Shown: in pieces, positions 23,011 through 37,300 of the stretch
How the letters are laid out: the number at the start of each line of letters is the position of its first letter
How positions within the stretch are numbered: position 1 is the first letter of the stretch
DNA from: Acheta domesticus
Lineage: Eukaryota > Arthropoda > Insecta > Orthoptera > Gryllidae
Reading direction: 5' to 3'
Assembly: GCA_031308135.1 (NCBI GenBank)
Contig: JAHLJT010003656.1
Span: 57,642,174-57,706,173 of the forward strand
DNA length: 64,000 nt
Made by a program: the position numbers and the translations under genes
Notes under the pieces: generated by a model
What the model saw: only the letters and a program-made list of their open reading frames with translations
What the model was told of the DNA's origin: nothing
The model's database searches: none

Positions 23011-24160
23011 GTTTGTTTACGCTTCGCCACGATTATTTTCGGCCCGGCACCGTCGCCGAAATGGCCCACCGTCGGCAAAGGGTGTAATGAATGTGTGACA
23101 TCACGCATTGAGGAAGCCGGACCCCATGGCAGAGGCACTTTTAATCAGTCGAGCGCACGAGTCGGCCTGGCGTCGTTATAAACTGATCTTTTAAGGCGTG
23201 TGGGAGGGAGGTCACCGCGCGTCCCGAAGCTTGTTTGGAGGCCTCGGCGTCGTTTCTGGGAGAAGGGGCATGCTTACTCGACCCTAGCGAACGGCGCCAC
23301 AACTTACGCCGTTCTGCGCTTTTGTCTATCTACATTATGCCCTTTCCATGACGAATGCCTCATTTCACAACAACGATGCTCGTAAAATGTGAAAACTGGT
23401 TCTGATGAGTTGAAGTAATATTTCAAAAGATCAAGGATGAGGACGAATTAATGATTAAGATTTCTGATACATTTCCTAATCTACTTGCAATACGTTATTA
23501 CGTAGATCATATAAATATCATTTATTTATTAACATTTATTTTCACTCTTCCCAAATGCTCAACGTACACGAAATGATTTGACGTTGCGTAATGCTTTCAG
23601 TGGAAACCTAATTCAATTGGATGGAAGTTTATTCGATTTTAAATTATTCATGAAGGGAAATTATTTATAAATGGAGCAAATATTTTTTTTCATTTTTCTT
23701 TAAGGAGTGAAGTACATTATTGTTTTTTAATATATTAAAGAGTAACTGCGACATTCCGAATAATGCTCGACAAGAATTCCTATGAATACTCGTTGACAGC
23801 GCAACCTTATATTTTGTGGTTATAGTTTTCCAAACAGTAGCATAACAAAGCTTCACAATTGTTCGTTTATGTTTTGGGTCGCCACGTGCCGAAATATGAC
23901 CTTGTTAACAGTTCACGCAGTTGGTCCATGATCGCAAGATTCGCGGGGTTTGAAAGACGTTCAGCTGTTTCCGGTCACTTTAGCGTATGACGAAGGAAGT
24001 AGCGTTTCAGTTTAATCACTGCGTAAAGTTGTAAACATTCGCGGTGAAGACTTGTTCCTACCAAGCAGAAGCGACTTTAGCAAGCGAATGAAGTCAGCAA
24101 AATCTGAATTTTGCTTAGCGTGTTGTGGGAAGTTGCATTGTGAAGTGGAATATCTTTCGT
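23011..24160. promoter_or_regulatory. Presumed upstream region of RB1CC1
   Basis: This stretch precedes the first exon. I see no TATA box at a convincing distance and cannot place the start site. The only support is position. Confidence 0.3.
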
Positions 24161-24221
24161 ACGATTTCGCTCTCCCCTTCTCCGTCATACCTAGCTGTAA
24201 ACAGCTGTGGACCTGCCACTA

Positions 24222-25204
24222 ATGGCAGCTCGGAATATGGAGGTACGGCTGCCGAAGTGGCTGGAAAAGGGTGAGTTTGTGCGAGTTAGAGCCATTGAAG
24301 TGGTAATAATTAGCGTTATGATTAAAGTACGTGAAGTTTTTATGCCCCCTGGTGGGGCTACTCAATGTGTTAAATGAATACAAAGATTCGTGAAGATATT
24401 TTCTTTGTTCTGCGATTCGTTGTTTTGTTTAGTGACTGCGATCTTACCTGATCTCATTAGTTATGTAGGTATATTTTGTCATTGCATTTTTGGCAGTTAG
24501 TTTGTGTGTTTTAATCATGCTGGAGTGTTTCTAGTTGACGTTTTGAATTAAGTCTTGTATATTATTTATTTTTCGATTCCATTCTCGTCGATGATACATT
24601 TTACACTCCGCTTCATATCATAGTCGATAAGCTTTTTCGTGTGGATTAAAATAACGAAACACAAATGTTTTTTTTTGCTTAACAGCGTTAATAATAAAAT
24701 GTTTTTCGTTTAGTCAGTTTTTGGGAGGCCTTTGAGTCGCGCTTTTTGCGCTCCGTGTTCTTGCCCATTAAAAACAAATCGATAGGATACTTCAAGATAA
24801 ACTGGTTTATATGAGATGCTAATGCGATGTTCTGTCCTGTCAAGTGTAACCTATCATTCTTTGTTAATGCCTGATGTAGAATTCGTTCTTAAACTATTAC
24901 TAGACCAATATTGACACTTATAATCTTTTGTTATAAAACCAGAAAAATCATTGTTATTACAGTATAGCACTAAGAAATTGAACAAAAGCAATGAAATTCA
25001 GTGTGTGGAAGTTTTTCTGCTGTCTTTGTCTTCCTATTTCTTGAAAATGTAATTTCATTAATCTTATACTTTGAGTCCTTGAGCAACAAATAGCAAATAT
25101 GTCATTACATATGATTTTACTTGACATGTCAATATTTATGATGTTTTATTTTGTGTTTAGGAATGTTTTTCAACTATACTGTCCATCACCAGTACTCCCT
25201 ATGA
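24222..25204 (+). promoter_or_regulatory. Upstream ORF spanning exon 1 and exon 2 of RB1CC1
   Basis: The 5' leader exon ends at 24270 before GTGAGT, and exon 2 begins at 25161 after TTTGTGTTTAG. An ATG at 24222-24224 opens a frame that crosses this junction and ends at TGA 25202-25204 (30 codons), 63 nt before the main ATG. A second uORF, ATG 25201 to TAG 25233 (10 codons), overlaps its end. Both would be met by scanning ribosomes first, so translation of the main frame may depend on reinitiation or leaky scanning. The transcription start is unknown and the first junction is inferred from splice signals only. Confidence 0.5.
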
Positions 25205-25335
25205 AGTGCACAACAGTGAATCCTAGCTCTTAGCGATTCCTCCTTCGGGAGGAAGTGCGCCGGCAGGATGTTGTACGTGTTTTATGTAGATACTGGAACC
25301 ATGTTACAATTTGAGATGAACTATGCTCTTGAAAG
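25161..25335 (+). CDS. RB1CC1: RB1CC1 exon 2 (coding from 25268)
   Basis: Acceptor TTTTGTGTTTAG, donor GTAAGAATG. Encodes the first 22 residues and two bases of codon 23. It contains the stop codons of both upstream ORFs. Confidence 0.9.
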
Positions 25336-28300
25336 GTAAGAATGTCACAAGTAACATTTTTATTGTAATTTTGTGTTCAAACTCTCTTGTTAAAATCTAG
25401 ATTTGTTGCCTCACAGACATTTTCTAACTATAAGGGTAAAAACTACCCAAGAAAATTTAAAGCATTACTATAATGTGAATAGCAAATACAGCTAGCCAAA
25501 TTGGGCAAACTTGAATTTATTTTAACAGTATTGATGTACAACTTATTTATAAATCTGCATTGTCTTTCACTAGTATATAAAACTACTGAAAGTATTATGC
25601 TCCCTTATTTCAATATGAAATTTGTTTCATCTTCCAACAGCGTGGCCCAGTTGGGAGAGGCCATTGAGAAATGCACACGGATTCCTCAAGACAAACAAGT
25701 GCTTTTGGTCAGTGGTGGGGAAAGTCTTGATTCTGCAGCCCGTGTGTGCAGCTACTCGGCTGGCACAGACACTAACCCCATCTACTTATTCAGCAAAATC
25801 AACACAGACACACCTCCCCAGCCCAGCATCAACTATGGAATAGGTAGGGAAGACAGAGCCTTTAAATTTGCTTGATAACTTTTTGTTGCTGTGCATGAAA
25901 GCTCATTGCATGCTTTGGAATTTTCTAAATTACAGCAAAGCTTGCTCAATGCGAACTCTCAAGGGACCAGCATTTTTTTCTGTGTTAGACAAGATTCTAT
26001 GTTATATAATGTAATATTGTAGAATTTTTGTTTGACAGGTCCATGCAGTTATATTCACATTAGACAGATTTCTGCATAATACATGTTCCACATTGAGCAA
26101 TTTCTACTGTAATAAGTGGTTGGATTTTTTTATTGTTTTGCTTCCCCTCTCTATCTGGTATTGGGCTTCCAGTACCCAATTAAATGGTTATTTGGGAATC
26201 AAATGGGCTTTGTTGGCTGGCTTTTTTATTTATATGCTTTATGGAATATTAAATTATTTTATTAAGACTACTTTTCTGAAAGTCATGACCTGAAAAATAC
26301 AACCCCAATGGAATTTAGTTACTGCAACTGTCAGGAGATTCACAAGCTGCTCAAAATGGGTTCTGAAATTTTTGGAAGAAATTGCATCCAGGTAGTGAGA
26401 GGTGATATTTTTCATGTCTTGACTGAGGTTATAGTAATTTCATGCATCCAAAGATTTTTTACCAGATCAAGATCTCAAAGAGCAAGTAGAGGCCTCAGAT
26501 AGCATGGAACCCAACTATACCAGTGTGGTGGTGCGCACTCAGTTGGCTCAACAATTTTTTGATATGGCCCGAGAGCAGACTCGTGTGTGTGAACAACTGG
26601 TACATGATCAACATTTAATGCAGCAAGGTAAGTTTTATTGATAAAAGTTTTGTAACGTTGTGTATGTGGATCTTATTTGTATTACTCAGATCATTCGCTA
26701 GAGATTTTATTTTCTTCACATATACTTGATTGCTTGTTCTCTACCAAAAAAAGTCTCTGGGTGGTCTTTTCAAAATGGCGCAATTACCCTATTCTAAATT
26801 TTTGTCTTTGTTCTGTGCCATAGTGTCCAGAAATATTTATTTCTTTAAATACATCCATTTATATACCATCTTCACAACTTCATTTTTAATAGACTTGGGA
26901 AAGAAGAGATTACGCAATTCGACTTGTATGTTCTTCTTCTTTTCTTGCAATTCAACAATGACTTGATTTAACAAAAACCTTAATGTTAAACATCACACAA
27001 AATTAAATGCTAAAGTATGTTCAAAATTTTTTCATTTATTTTTTTTATTCGTAGGTGCTTTTATATAGTTTGAAAAGATTTTTTGTCATAGAGCAATGAT
27101 TAATAAAAAATCAAAAATTATCATTAAGCTATGAAAATTCAATAGCTGGAAAATTCAATTATTTATGTTTGTGTAATTTCAGTGTTAGGAATTAAATTTT
27201 TTATAATTTCACTTCCCTAACTGTCTAAGATTGCAAAGAAAGTTGTTTATAAACTTATTGGCCTGAATTTCGTTATTTCCTGTTGAGAGATTGTTTCTGT
27301 AATTCTCAACAGTTGGTACCTTCAATATAAGTCTCTCCATACTTAAGTTAAGTAAACAAATATCCTGCAAAGGCTTTTCATCGTTCCCACTAGTTTCATA
27401 ACTATTATAAAGAGGCTGTGAAGTAGAGTGACCCTTTTTCAAAATGAATTGTAACATTTATTCTGAAAGTGATCTGTAAAAGGGGAAAAAATGGTGTTTT
27501 TTCATTTTGCGCATGGCCCTCTTTCATGAATTCGACGTAACAAGGCTTTGTCCTGTTGAAACTTGTGTATTAAATACATAATTTGAATTTATTGTTTACA
27601 ACATAATTTTTTTCTTCAATATTAATGTATACCTTGGAAGTTTTACTAATTTTTTGTGTTTGTTCCAAAGGAATATTGGAGGGCATTTCTAATTGGAATT
27701 GATTGGATTATTGGCATTAGTGGGATTGGGTTACATTTATTTCCTACTTGGTACATTTCAATTCTGCAATTCCAGCAACTGCATATTTTTCTCAGCATAT
27801 ACATGATGCTCGCCTCTCCCTCTAGCTCCATACCAAGGAAGTTCATAGGCCCATATCGGCACAGGATAGCTGGTAATGAATGATTTTGGTGGTTTAGGAT
27901 GTGGTGGATTTGTGAAATGATTAAGAAGCAATAAACATGTGTAGAAAACTTCCATGTTTAATGTGGGATTCATACCCATTGTCTCAGACACTGCCTTTAC
28001 TGACTATGTTGCGTAGGGCAGCTTAACATCTAGTTTGTGTTTAGTTCAGTATAAAAATATACCTAATTGTATAAAGGAGTTTTCAGTCCTTTAAAATAGA
28101 TTTATGTTAATAATATTTAGTATCTTCAAAATCCAGGAAATGTTAAATAGCTATTTAAAGAAGCCCTTGTTCAGTATCTTAGAAGCCATCAAAATTGCTT
28201 TCCTCACTCTTGCACAATTTAATCAAAACACTAAGCAATCAAGCAGAGTCTTCAGTGAGCTCTGGACTCAGATTTCTAGACATAATTCATTCACATGTTA

Positions 28301-31300
28301 TGGTGCAAGTTGATAACTCAGACCTTGGACATTGATTTTCTACCTTACCAGATGTTCTTTCAGGAAGGTAATGAAAGAATGGCTCTTTTAATTCAAAGAA
28401 TTAAATCTTAGGTCACTGTCATGTTTGCCATCTCATTGGATGAAATGGTGCATGTAGTTGTGATACTACAACAATGACCATGGTATATTGTTACATGATC
28501 TTCAAGCACCCTGATTTCCTCTTAGGATAGAAGCTCAGACACCAAGCATTTTGGGCAAACAAAATTCTGAGACAACTTTCTTTAGTCATCGTTTTCTGCA
28601 CGGCTCTTGCACACTATTTTGTTCTTTCAATAATAGTATTTTGCATTCTGAGTTATTTCTTATTCAGGTTCTTCATTCTCAAGAAATTCCTATTGATGAT
28701 GAGTAATGGTTCTTCATTCTCAAGAGATTCCTATTCCAAATGATGAGTAATGGTCATTTTCAATTTGATGCTCCGATGATACTCTCAAAACTATTGCACA
28801 TTTGCTACACCGATTGCACAATATTTTCTTCCAAATCATGGTCACTAATACTTATACATTCACTTAACAGACTAGACATGTATTTCTGTACATTGCACTT
28901 TCTTCAGAGGTACAACAGAACAAAATGTACTAACTGGCAAAGTGCAATGGGTACTCAGTGAAAATTACATTGCTACTGACGTGGAGTCCCTAGGTCTCCT
29001 GCGAGCCCACAAAGGCTGATAATTTCTCTGAAAAGCATTCTACAACAGTAAGCTCGCGAACCATTCCTTTAAACTGTAGAAGAAAATTGTACAAGAAGAA
29101 TCAATGCTATAAAAAAAATACATGCACGTATTCAGAGTTTCGCGAAATCAGATGAGTCCCAGGTCCCAAGTCGGTAGTAGAGGGTTAATAGGAGTAGAAT
29201 TTACATCACTATATGGGTTTCAGTGTGTGTTCCAAGAAAAATCTTCTGGAGAGGAGATTGGAGTGGTTTGTCAGAGGGGTTTCACCGAACACCAAAATAT
29301 ATTTTATACAATACACAACCCCATACCAGTTTTTCGATCAATCCAATAAATTTTGTTTTATTCAAATTTTTAATTTCTCTACAGATCTCCAAGTAAGTTG
29401 GAGACTTCACTTCTATAACTTGTAATAGTAAAAACAGTATGTGATGTATAGGGGAGTAATATAATCTATTTATGTTTTCTTTAGCTACAGAATCCCGACT
29501 TTTAGTAGAATAATTGAATTATGTACAAAGGTCGCCAGAAAGCATGGTCAGCATCATTTAAAAACTAGAAAATTTCCCTAGTAAATATCAGTCAATGCCA
29601 TCTTGACAAAGGTGACTTCTTTAAAACCTTTCTTTTCCAAACTATAACACAGGGTAATATTGCCACAATTTTGAAAAATTTAAATAACTGGGGTTTTCCA
29701 GTGTTACTGCAAATTTCTTTGCTGCCTGAGTTTCTGTGGCTAGCTGCTTCACCCAGCAAGTTTACATACAATCATTGTTTCCATTTGGTTACAGTTGAAA
29801 CCCAAAATGAGTAAGTGTCTGAAGTGTTTTGTGAACTGCTTTTCACAGTCAAAACTTCAAAAATGTTCTGTTAATGAAATTGAAATTTACATCAACCTCC
29901 ATTGAATCTAGTATTTTGCACTAGTGGGGCAGGTAATCTATGTTATCAAAGAAATACTTATCCTTGTAAAGTGACTGTATTGTTAAAAAATAAAGATACA
30001 TTATTGGCCCTTTGCTCTCCTATGTTGAGTCGGACTTGATGTTAAGGGTTTTATTTTCCGCTCCAATGTTGTCCCACGTGACAAGACTTTTCTGGTCATT
30101 TCACGCTTCCCAATTTTGATTTTCTGTCTTTTCCTTCAGACAGAAGGAAGGACTTTCACTGAAGAGTAATCAGAAACATGATGGGGGAAGATCAAAAATG
30201 AAGTGAGAAACTAGGCCCGCCGATCAAATTTTGATGATAAAGAGCACCTTCAACGAAAAATTACATCTAATAAACAAATTTCCAGGAAATAAGCATAAGG
30301 ACTGCTGTGAAGTTCAGAAAGAAAAAAGAAAGGAGACAGATAAGACACTAAATTTTTCCTGTGAAACATGTTCCAGGCAGCCAGCATTGCTAACAAAAGA
30401 ATGCTTCAAAAGATATGACACTCAGAAGAAAAATTTAAACATGCAAAATCATAAAAAATAAAGAAAATATCAAAGGATTGAGTATGCGTTTTTAATTAAA
30501 CATATTAATGATATAGCAAACCTAGATTGCATCGTTAATTCAGTCGACTGGTGTGCAGAATTTAAGAGTTCTTGGGGACGTACAGTGCATAGCATACAGA
30601 ACGCAACACATGTTTATAATCACTAGTTCTAGTGATTATAAATGAATATCTTGTTTTTGTGTCATTCCTTTCTTGTAATGTGTATGTTTTTAGTTTGTGA
30701 GACTTTACTCTGTTAACAATTTTCAGATATACTTCTAATATTGTGGATAATTGAAATATACTATCTGGGAGGTGCTGTCATATTTTTTTTATTGTTCGGT
30801 TGAATTTCATGCCACTTTTTTGTTTTTTCAGATTATTTTCAGTTGTTTTAGATTTGTTTGTTTTGTTTGACTTGCAGGCATACAAGAATTTGTTGCAGGC
30901 ATTCAAAAATGCATTCAAAAAATCCTTCCAAAAAAGGGAAAGAGAAAGGTCCCTAGTCATGGTATGAAGGTTAATTTAAAGGGCATATTACTTATATAGG
31001 GTTTAGTGCACATTTTCAAATTTACTGCCAAAATGCATACTTATTACATTTATTATTACTAATAGATTGACCATTCATCTCCAGTTTCCAGGGATCATCC
31101 TTGGTTGTTGGCATTTGTCCTCTTTTTTTTGTATGGATTTGAAAACATTTTATGGAGGGGGGAAAAAAGTAGTTTCGTATGGGAAAAATTTACTGATCAG
31201 TTCTAAAATACATTTTAAGTACTTTTGCCTTCTGTTGCATAACTTATCTCATAAATTATTTACTAAAAGTTCATTTTTGAATGCCAGCTAATGGTGGTTT

Positions 31301-34300
31301 CGAAAAACTTTCCAAATAATGCTAAATCAAAATCTGCTCTTTTATCTCATTAGAGAGATAGATTATGCATCACAAAAAAATTGTGTGTTGAACTGATTTG
31401 GTATGCAGTGGAATACTTTTTGAAAACTGTGTGTGTATATTGAAGCATTTTAATTTCCGTGCTTCAAAGTAATAATGAATATAGTTCCACAGTTTATCCC
31501 ATTCTGTTTCATGTTTCCAGTATGAACGTTCTTTTTTTAAATTTCACACCATGTTTTAGTATATTTTAGTTAACCAATTAAAACCGAAGTAATTTGTTTG
31601 AGGAAACTTTGCAAGCACACTTATTCATAGACATTCAAAAACTCACGAACTCAAATATAAAACCCACCAGTGTGTTTTTAAGTATTGTTTGCAAGGTTGT
31701 TAGTGAGGTTAACAAGATTTTAGAGCCAAAGTCTTCTTCTTCTTCTGTCCTAGCCAGGATTAGGCCTGAGGCCTGTTCCGGTCTCACCATCTCTTCCTCG
31801 GTCTTCCCACACTTCTTTTGCCTTATGGTTTATATTCCATTGCTTGCTTTGGAATTCATTCTGGTGGCATACGAAGGACATGCTCTCTCCATTTTTCTTT
31901 ATGATGGATCGCCATTTCGGTTATTGATTGCATCCCTAGTTCGTTCCTGATTGCTTCATTTCGGATTTTGTCTTCTCTGGTGCAGCCTTTAACCGATCTA
32001 AGAAATTTCATTTCTGAGGCTTCTAGCTGATTAAGATCCTTGTTCTTGAGCGTCCAGGATTCCGCTCCATATAATAAAGTGGGGACTGCCATGACTTTGT
32101 AAAATTTTAATTGCGTTTCTTTTTGTGTTCTTGTTTTCAGAGTTCTTCTAATTGTGTCACATATTTGTTGATATATATTAATCTTTTTCTTAATATCTTG
32201 GTCTTCCTCATCAGATATGTCACAACCTAAATACTGGAAATGAGACACCTGTTCTATTGGCTTGTCATTTATAACTATTTTTGTTCTTATTGGATTAATA
32301 CCTGAAAAAGCCATTGTTTTAGTTTTTGTTAAGGATATTTTCAGGTTATAGGTTAGACTTAGTTTATTGAGCCTGTGTAGTGCCGTTTGTAATTTATCCT
32401 CGCTCTCTTGTATGATTACTTGATCATCAGCGAAAAGCAGGGTGTTAATATATATATTTGGGACGATTTTAATTCCTGGTGGTGTTCAGTCTCTTTTCCG
32501 TTCTCTAATCATATCGTCTATATAGATGTTGAATAGAGTTGGTGACATACTACATCCTTGTTTCACTCCTTGATTAGTCTGTATTTCAGAAGTCAATACT
32601 TTACCAGCATTAATTCTGATCCTGGTGTTATTATACAGACTTTTTGAGACCTGGATCAAATGTTTAGGGAATCCTCTTTTTTCCAATATTTGCCATAGCT
32701 TCTCTCTTTGGATTCTATCAAATGCTTTCTCAAAGTCTACAAAGGCTAGGTGAGTCTCTAAATTAAATTCTCTCCTCTTTTGTATTATCTGTTTTAAAGT
32801 AAAAATGTCGTCTGTGCATGATTTTCCCTTGCGGAAGCCTGCTTGTTCTTCTGCTAAAATTGAATCAGAGATATTTCAAAGCCTTTCGTTGACTATTTTA
32901 CTGTACAGCTTGTAGGCCGAATTAAGAATACTGATACCTCTATAGTTGGATGTATTTCCTCTTTCTCCTTTCTTAAATACCGAAATAATCTTTGCTATTT
33001 TCCATTCATCTGGATTTTCATAATTTTCCCAGCACATGTTGAAAAGATGAAGCATTCTAAATTCTAAAAGCATACCTCCATATTTTATCATTTCAGAATT
33101 TATTCCATCTAAACCCGGAGATTTTCTATTTTTCGTTTTTTTAAGGGATCTCTTTAATTCTATCAATTCTATATAATCTACCCCTAGCAATTGCACCTTA
33201 TCAGCAATTTCTACAATTTCTGGATTGTACCACAATTCTTTATAATGTTTTATCCAGTCTGATATTGGTATTATATTAAGGTTTACAGTATCTCTCTCTT
33301 CTCTGTTTAGGTGTTTCATTAGTTTGAATGCTATTTCTTGCCGCCCATGGACATCATGTTCCACTCTGTTTATGAACATATCCCATGGATGTCCTATGTG
33401 CTGTTCTTACAATTTGCTTTTGTTTCATTCCTGATTTTGTGGTATTGTTCTTTAGCTTTTATTGACTTCTTTTGTAAATATTCATTGTAAGCTTCTCTTA
33501 TCTTTAACGGCTTTTTGTATCTCTTCGTTCCAAATTTTCAAATATCTTTTTTTATATATTTTTTGTTTTTCACCTGGCACTTCCTTAGCTATTCGATTGA
33601 TGGCATTCTTTATACTAATCCACTCTTCGTTTATGTTTTGGCTAGTGGGTACTTCTTTGAGCAATTGGGTCAGTCTGTACTGATATAAATTCCTTATATT
33701 CTCTTCTTGTAGTAAGTGCACCTTGAATCTTTTATCTAATTTCGTTTTCTCTAAATTTTTATTCGTTTGTTTTCTCCATCTGGGCCAGTGTTGAATTTTT
33801 GATTCTTCATTTGATTTTACAAGGTGGTGGTGTGTATTTATATTTTTACCTCTGAATACTTGTGTATCAATTATTCTCGAGGCCAATTTTTTGTTTATTA
33901 TTATGTAATCAAGCAATGAACGATATCCTCTTGCATTCCATGTAAATTTATGAATATCTTTCTTTTTAAAGAAAGTATTTGTTACTTTTAGTTCATTAAA
34001 TCTACGAATTCTCTAAGTTTTTCCCCATTCTGATTTATAGTGTCTTCTCCATTAATTCCTATTAAATTGGGAATGGGTACTTTTCCAACTTGAGCATTCA
34101 AATCTCCTGCTAAGATTATATGGTCATTAGTTGATTTCTTAATATGCTTCTGGAGTTGTTCATAAATACATTTGTTTCTTCTTTTTTTTCCTTCTTCAGG
34201 TGCATAAGTTCCGACGATTGTCAAATAACCTTTATAGAATTTCAGTCTTATTTTTAGCAATCTTTCATTAACAAATGTGTATTCCCTAACTTTATTCTTC

Positions 34301-37300
34301 CATTTTCTATCTATAAGTACAGCTACTCCACAGCATGCTCTTTTTGTTTGTGAAACTCCACTGTAAAACATGATATAGTCTTCAAGTTCTTTAGTGCCTT
34401 TGAGCTTTTTTTTAGTTTCTGTGATCACAGCTATATTGATATTATATTCTTTGAGGATTCTATTTAGTTCTGTCTCATTTGACCCTAATCCTTGGACATT
34501 CCATGTGGCCACATTTAGTATATCCGTTAATCCTTTTTTCTTGTCCTTATTCTTGCCTGGTCGTCGTACTTGTCCAGTCTTATTCGGGAGGCTCGGTGTG
34601 AGACTTCTGAGAAAGATTTTTTTTACATGTACAGGTTTCCAGCCTATAGCATAACCCCCAACCTGGAGGACCAGGTGATTTGTGATCAAGGATTTCTTCC
34701 TCTAGCCTTTGGCGATCCAACGCCTATCCGCAAGGCAGCAGGTGTTTTAGGTCAAAGCTGACTAAGGTTTTGGTGTGATAGGCCGAAGCCCATAGACCTA
34801 TACCATTAAATGCCAAAAATGCCTCCCTGTAATGGGGTACCCTGACCGAAGAGCATAAGAGAAGAGCAGTCAAGAGTGGGGTATAGTCAGCAAGTCCAGT
34901 CTCTCTCCTCCTCGTGGTGGCTCCTGGATACTCTCTGTGACATCGTCACAGAGAGTAACTAATGAGAGATGGGCAAGGGCGAGTTTCCGGCACCTAAAAA
35001 CGGGAACTCTGGGCTAAGGGAAAGAAAACCCTGACAGAAAACCAAGGGCGGAAGGAGCTCTCCAGGCATAGCCATCTTTAGAGCCAATGTACAGACATCA
35101 ATTGATTAAACACAGGCAAAAAGACAAGATTTAATTGTTTGCAGTATTTTTACTTCATTCATCAAGCAAGCCATGATACATGCTTTGCACAATTAATGAT
35201 CATCAGTGAAAATTATAAATAATTTTCTGGAAAGAGACTATTGTAGCGCTGATTAACAAGGGGAAATAATAGAAGGATTGTTAAGATTACAGATGTATAA
35301 GTTTAAGAAAGCAGATGGAACACATTATTGTAGAGTGAATTAGGTGAGGTTGGAATAAAACTGATTATTTCAAAAGCAATATGGTTTTCTCCCAAACAGT
35401 CAGACAATTGTTTTATGCCAGTATATAGAAGATTCATGAGATGAAGTGAGTAGGATCAATGCAATAATAGTTATGGAATTTTTATGGCAGTTGATCTTGT
35501 TTCGCGTGGCCTTCTAATTGTCAATTTGGCAGAATCTGGAGTAGGACATAAAATGGTAATTGTTTCGATTGAAGAATGTCTTATAGGGTACACTTCAACT
35601 GTCAGAATAGCTAATAAGCACTTGACCAAAGCTTAGGCGCCTTCTGGAGAGTCCCCAGGAGAGTGGCTTGGGGCTACTACTACTAGTTGACAAGTCTTGA
35701 CTTTCATGAACAAATTTTGCTACTGGAATGAAATCTAAAATTAGTGTTTTGCTGATCTAAATTGTTTGTAGAACAGAGAGCAAGATGGAATTAAATTCTG
35801 AAAAGGGTGAATCCATTTGCTTTACTGATGCCAAATGACACTTTAATTACGAATTAAGAACTAATGCTATACCACATGTAAAAAACTGAAAGTAATTAGG
35901 TTTGGTCTTGTGAAGTGACTTGGGTTGCTTTAATGTTCGCTACTGAGCATTAGCTCCCATGCAAACTTTAATAAATTGATCTATGATTGTCAGCATAAAA
36001 TATATGATTGAAATATATTTATTATTTTCACATTATTGCTATCCATGTACGCACTTACATTAACAAATGTGAAATTTCATATAAAGCTAGTGGTGCAATA
36101 GAATGGTTCAGTCTTTTTGCTGCTGGGAGATTTTTTTATTTTCTGGAGTCTGAGCTAGCTTTTCAATTTTGCCATATATTGGCTCCTAAAATACCTATCG
36201 GAGCCTCTTTAAGTACATACTTCTAGGGACAATTTTCAGTCAAGGGCTCCCTTGTGCTCACCAAACATTATGTCAACAACCCATTAGCCCTTCGCAGTCC
36301 TGAACCATTATACACAAGTACCTACTATAGCCCCTCTCAATGCTTTTGCCATTGTTTTGGGTGTTGGGATTCATTTCCTCTATTACACACTAGCACATTG
36401 AAGAGAAAACTTACACATTTACTGATCATGAAAAAGTGTGAAAAAATTAGGATATTGATGTGATTCACAGAAGGAATGTTGCTACGCCACAAAACAACCG
36501 AAAACATTAAAGTCTTACAAGGGATTTGTACCCAAAGCCTCATTATCTGCATATTTGAACATTCCTTTTCCATGCCCCTGTCTCACAAGGCTTACTCACT
36601 TGAGCAAATTAAGTGTACTTGTAAATGTATTGTGGTTTAAATAACATTAATAATTTGATAAAAAAACAGTATCTCTAAAACTGAACATTTATTCAAAGAG
36701 TGTTCTTTAAGTCGGGTATCCATGGATCTGGAAAAACTTGTGGTGTATTGTTTTGAAAGTTTCTACATTACCCCTGATTCTTCCGTTCTGAAGTGAGTAG
36801 TAATGTTCATTGACATCTGGTGTTAGTTGATGATTAGTTGTCGATTGTTTCTGAATATTTGTACAATCTATCATTGTACCATGTATAAGTGTTGGGTATA
36901 TTTTTGTTAATATGGAAAGTATTCTGTGTTTGCATACTCACTTAAGTGTAGATCTAACGTACATAATATAAATTTGTTTGGTTGCAATTGATTTTAGTGT
37001 TGAAAAGTGCAAAGATATAAATTGTTACCTTATTTGATGTCAGCTGTGAAGTGTCTTTCCCATTTCAGATTTTATATAACTAGTACTCCCATGTCATTTT
37101 GTCGAGCTGTTGATTTTAGTGTATAGTTTCTAATATTGTAGCTTTGTTGTGGGTTGTTCTTACTCATGTTGAGAACAATGCTTTGGCTGGGATTTAAAGG
37201 TAGTATCCAAAAGAGTTCAACCAATTATCCACCCTGTTGAGTTAAGTTTGTAAGGTATAATAATTCATAAGAGGGTTTACAAATTATTGGTGTCTTCTGC

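Larger units (their letters stand above)
31719..35087 (-). mobile_element. RTE-type LINE, near full length, with 11-bp target duplications
   Basis: The perfect duplication TTTAGAGCCAA at 31719-31729 and 35077-35087 brackets a 3347-bp element on the minus strand. It ends in a short (AAG)n tail at 31730, typical of RTE-like LINEs. The 5' part (35076-34700) has no long frame and contains a perfect hairpin at 34930-34956. The single ORF is broken by a few stops and frameshifts. Coding regions in order are an APE-type endonuclease, a reverse transcriptase and a C-terminal basic tail (KRSVGRPRKRW). It lies antisense in RB1CC1 intron 4. Confidence 0.9.

Noticed and set aside
22466..23138. Overlapping frames up to 210 codons on both strands in the GC-rich block
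   Set aside because: High GC lowers stop frequency in all frames. The proteins are Arg/Ala/Gly/Pro-rich with no domain, and part of the block is a repeat.
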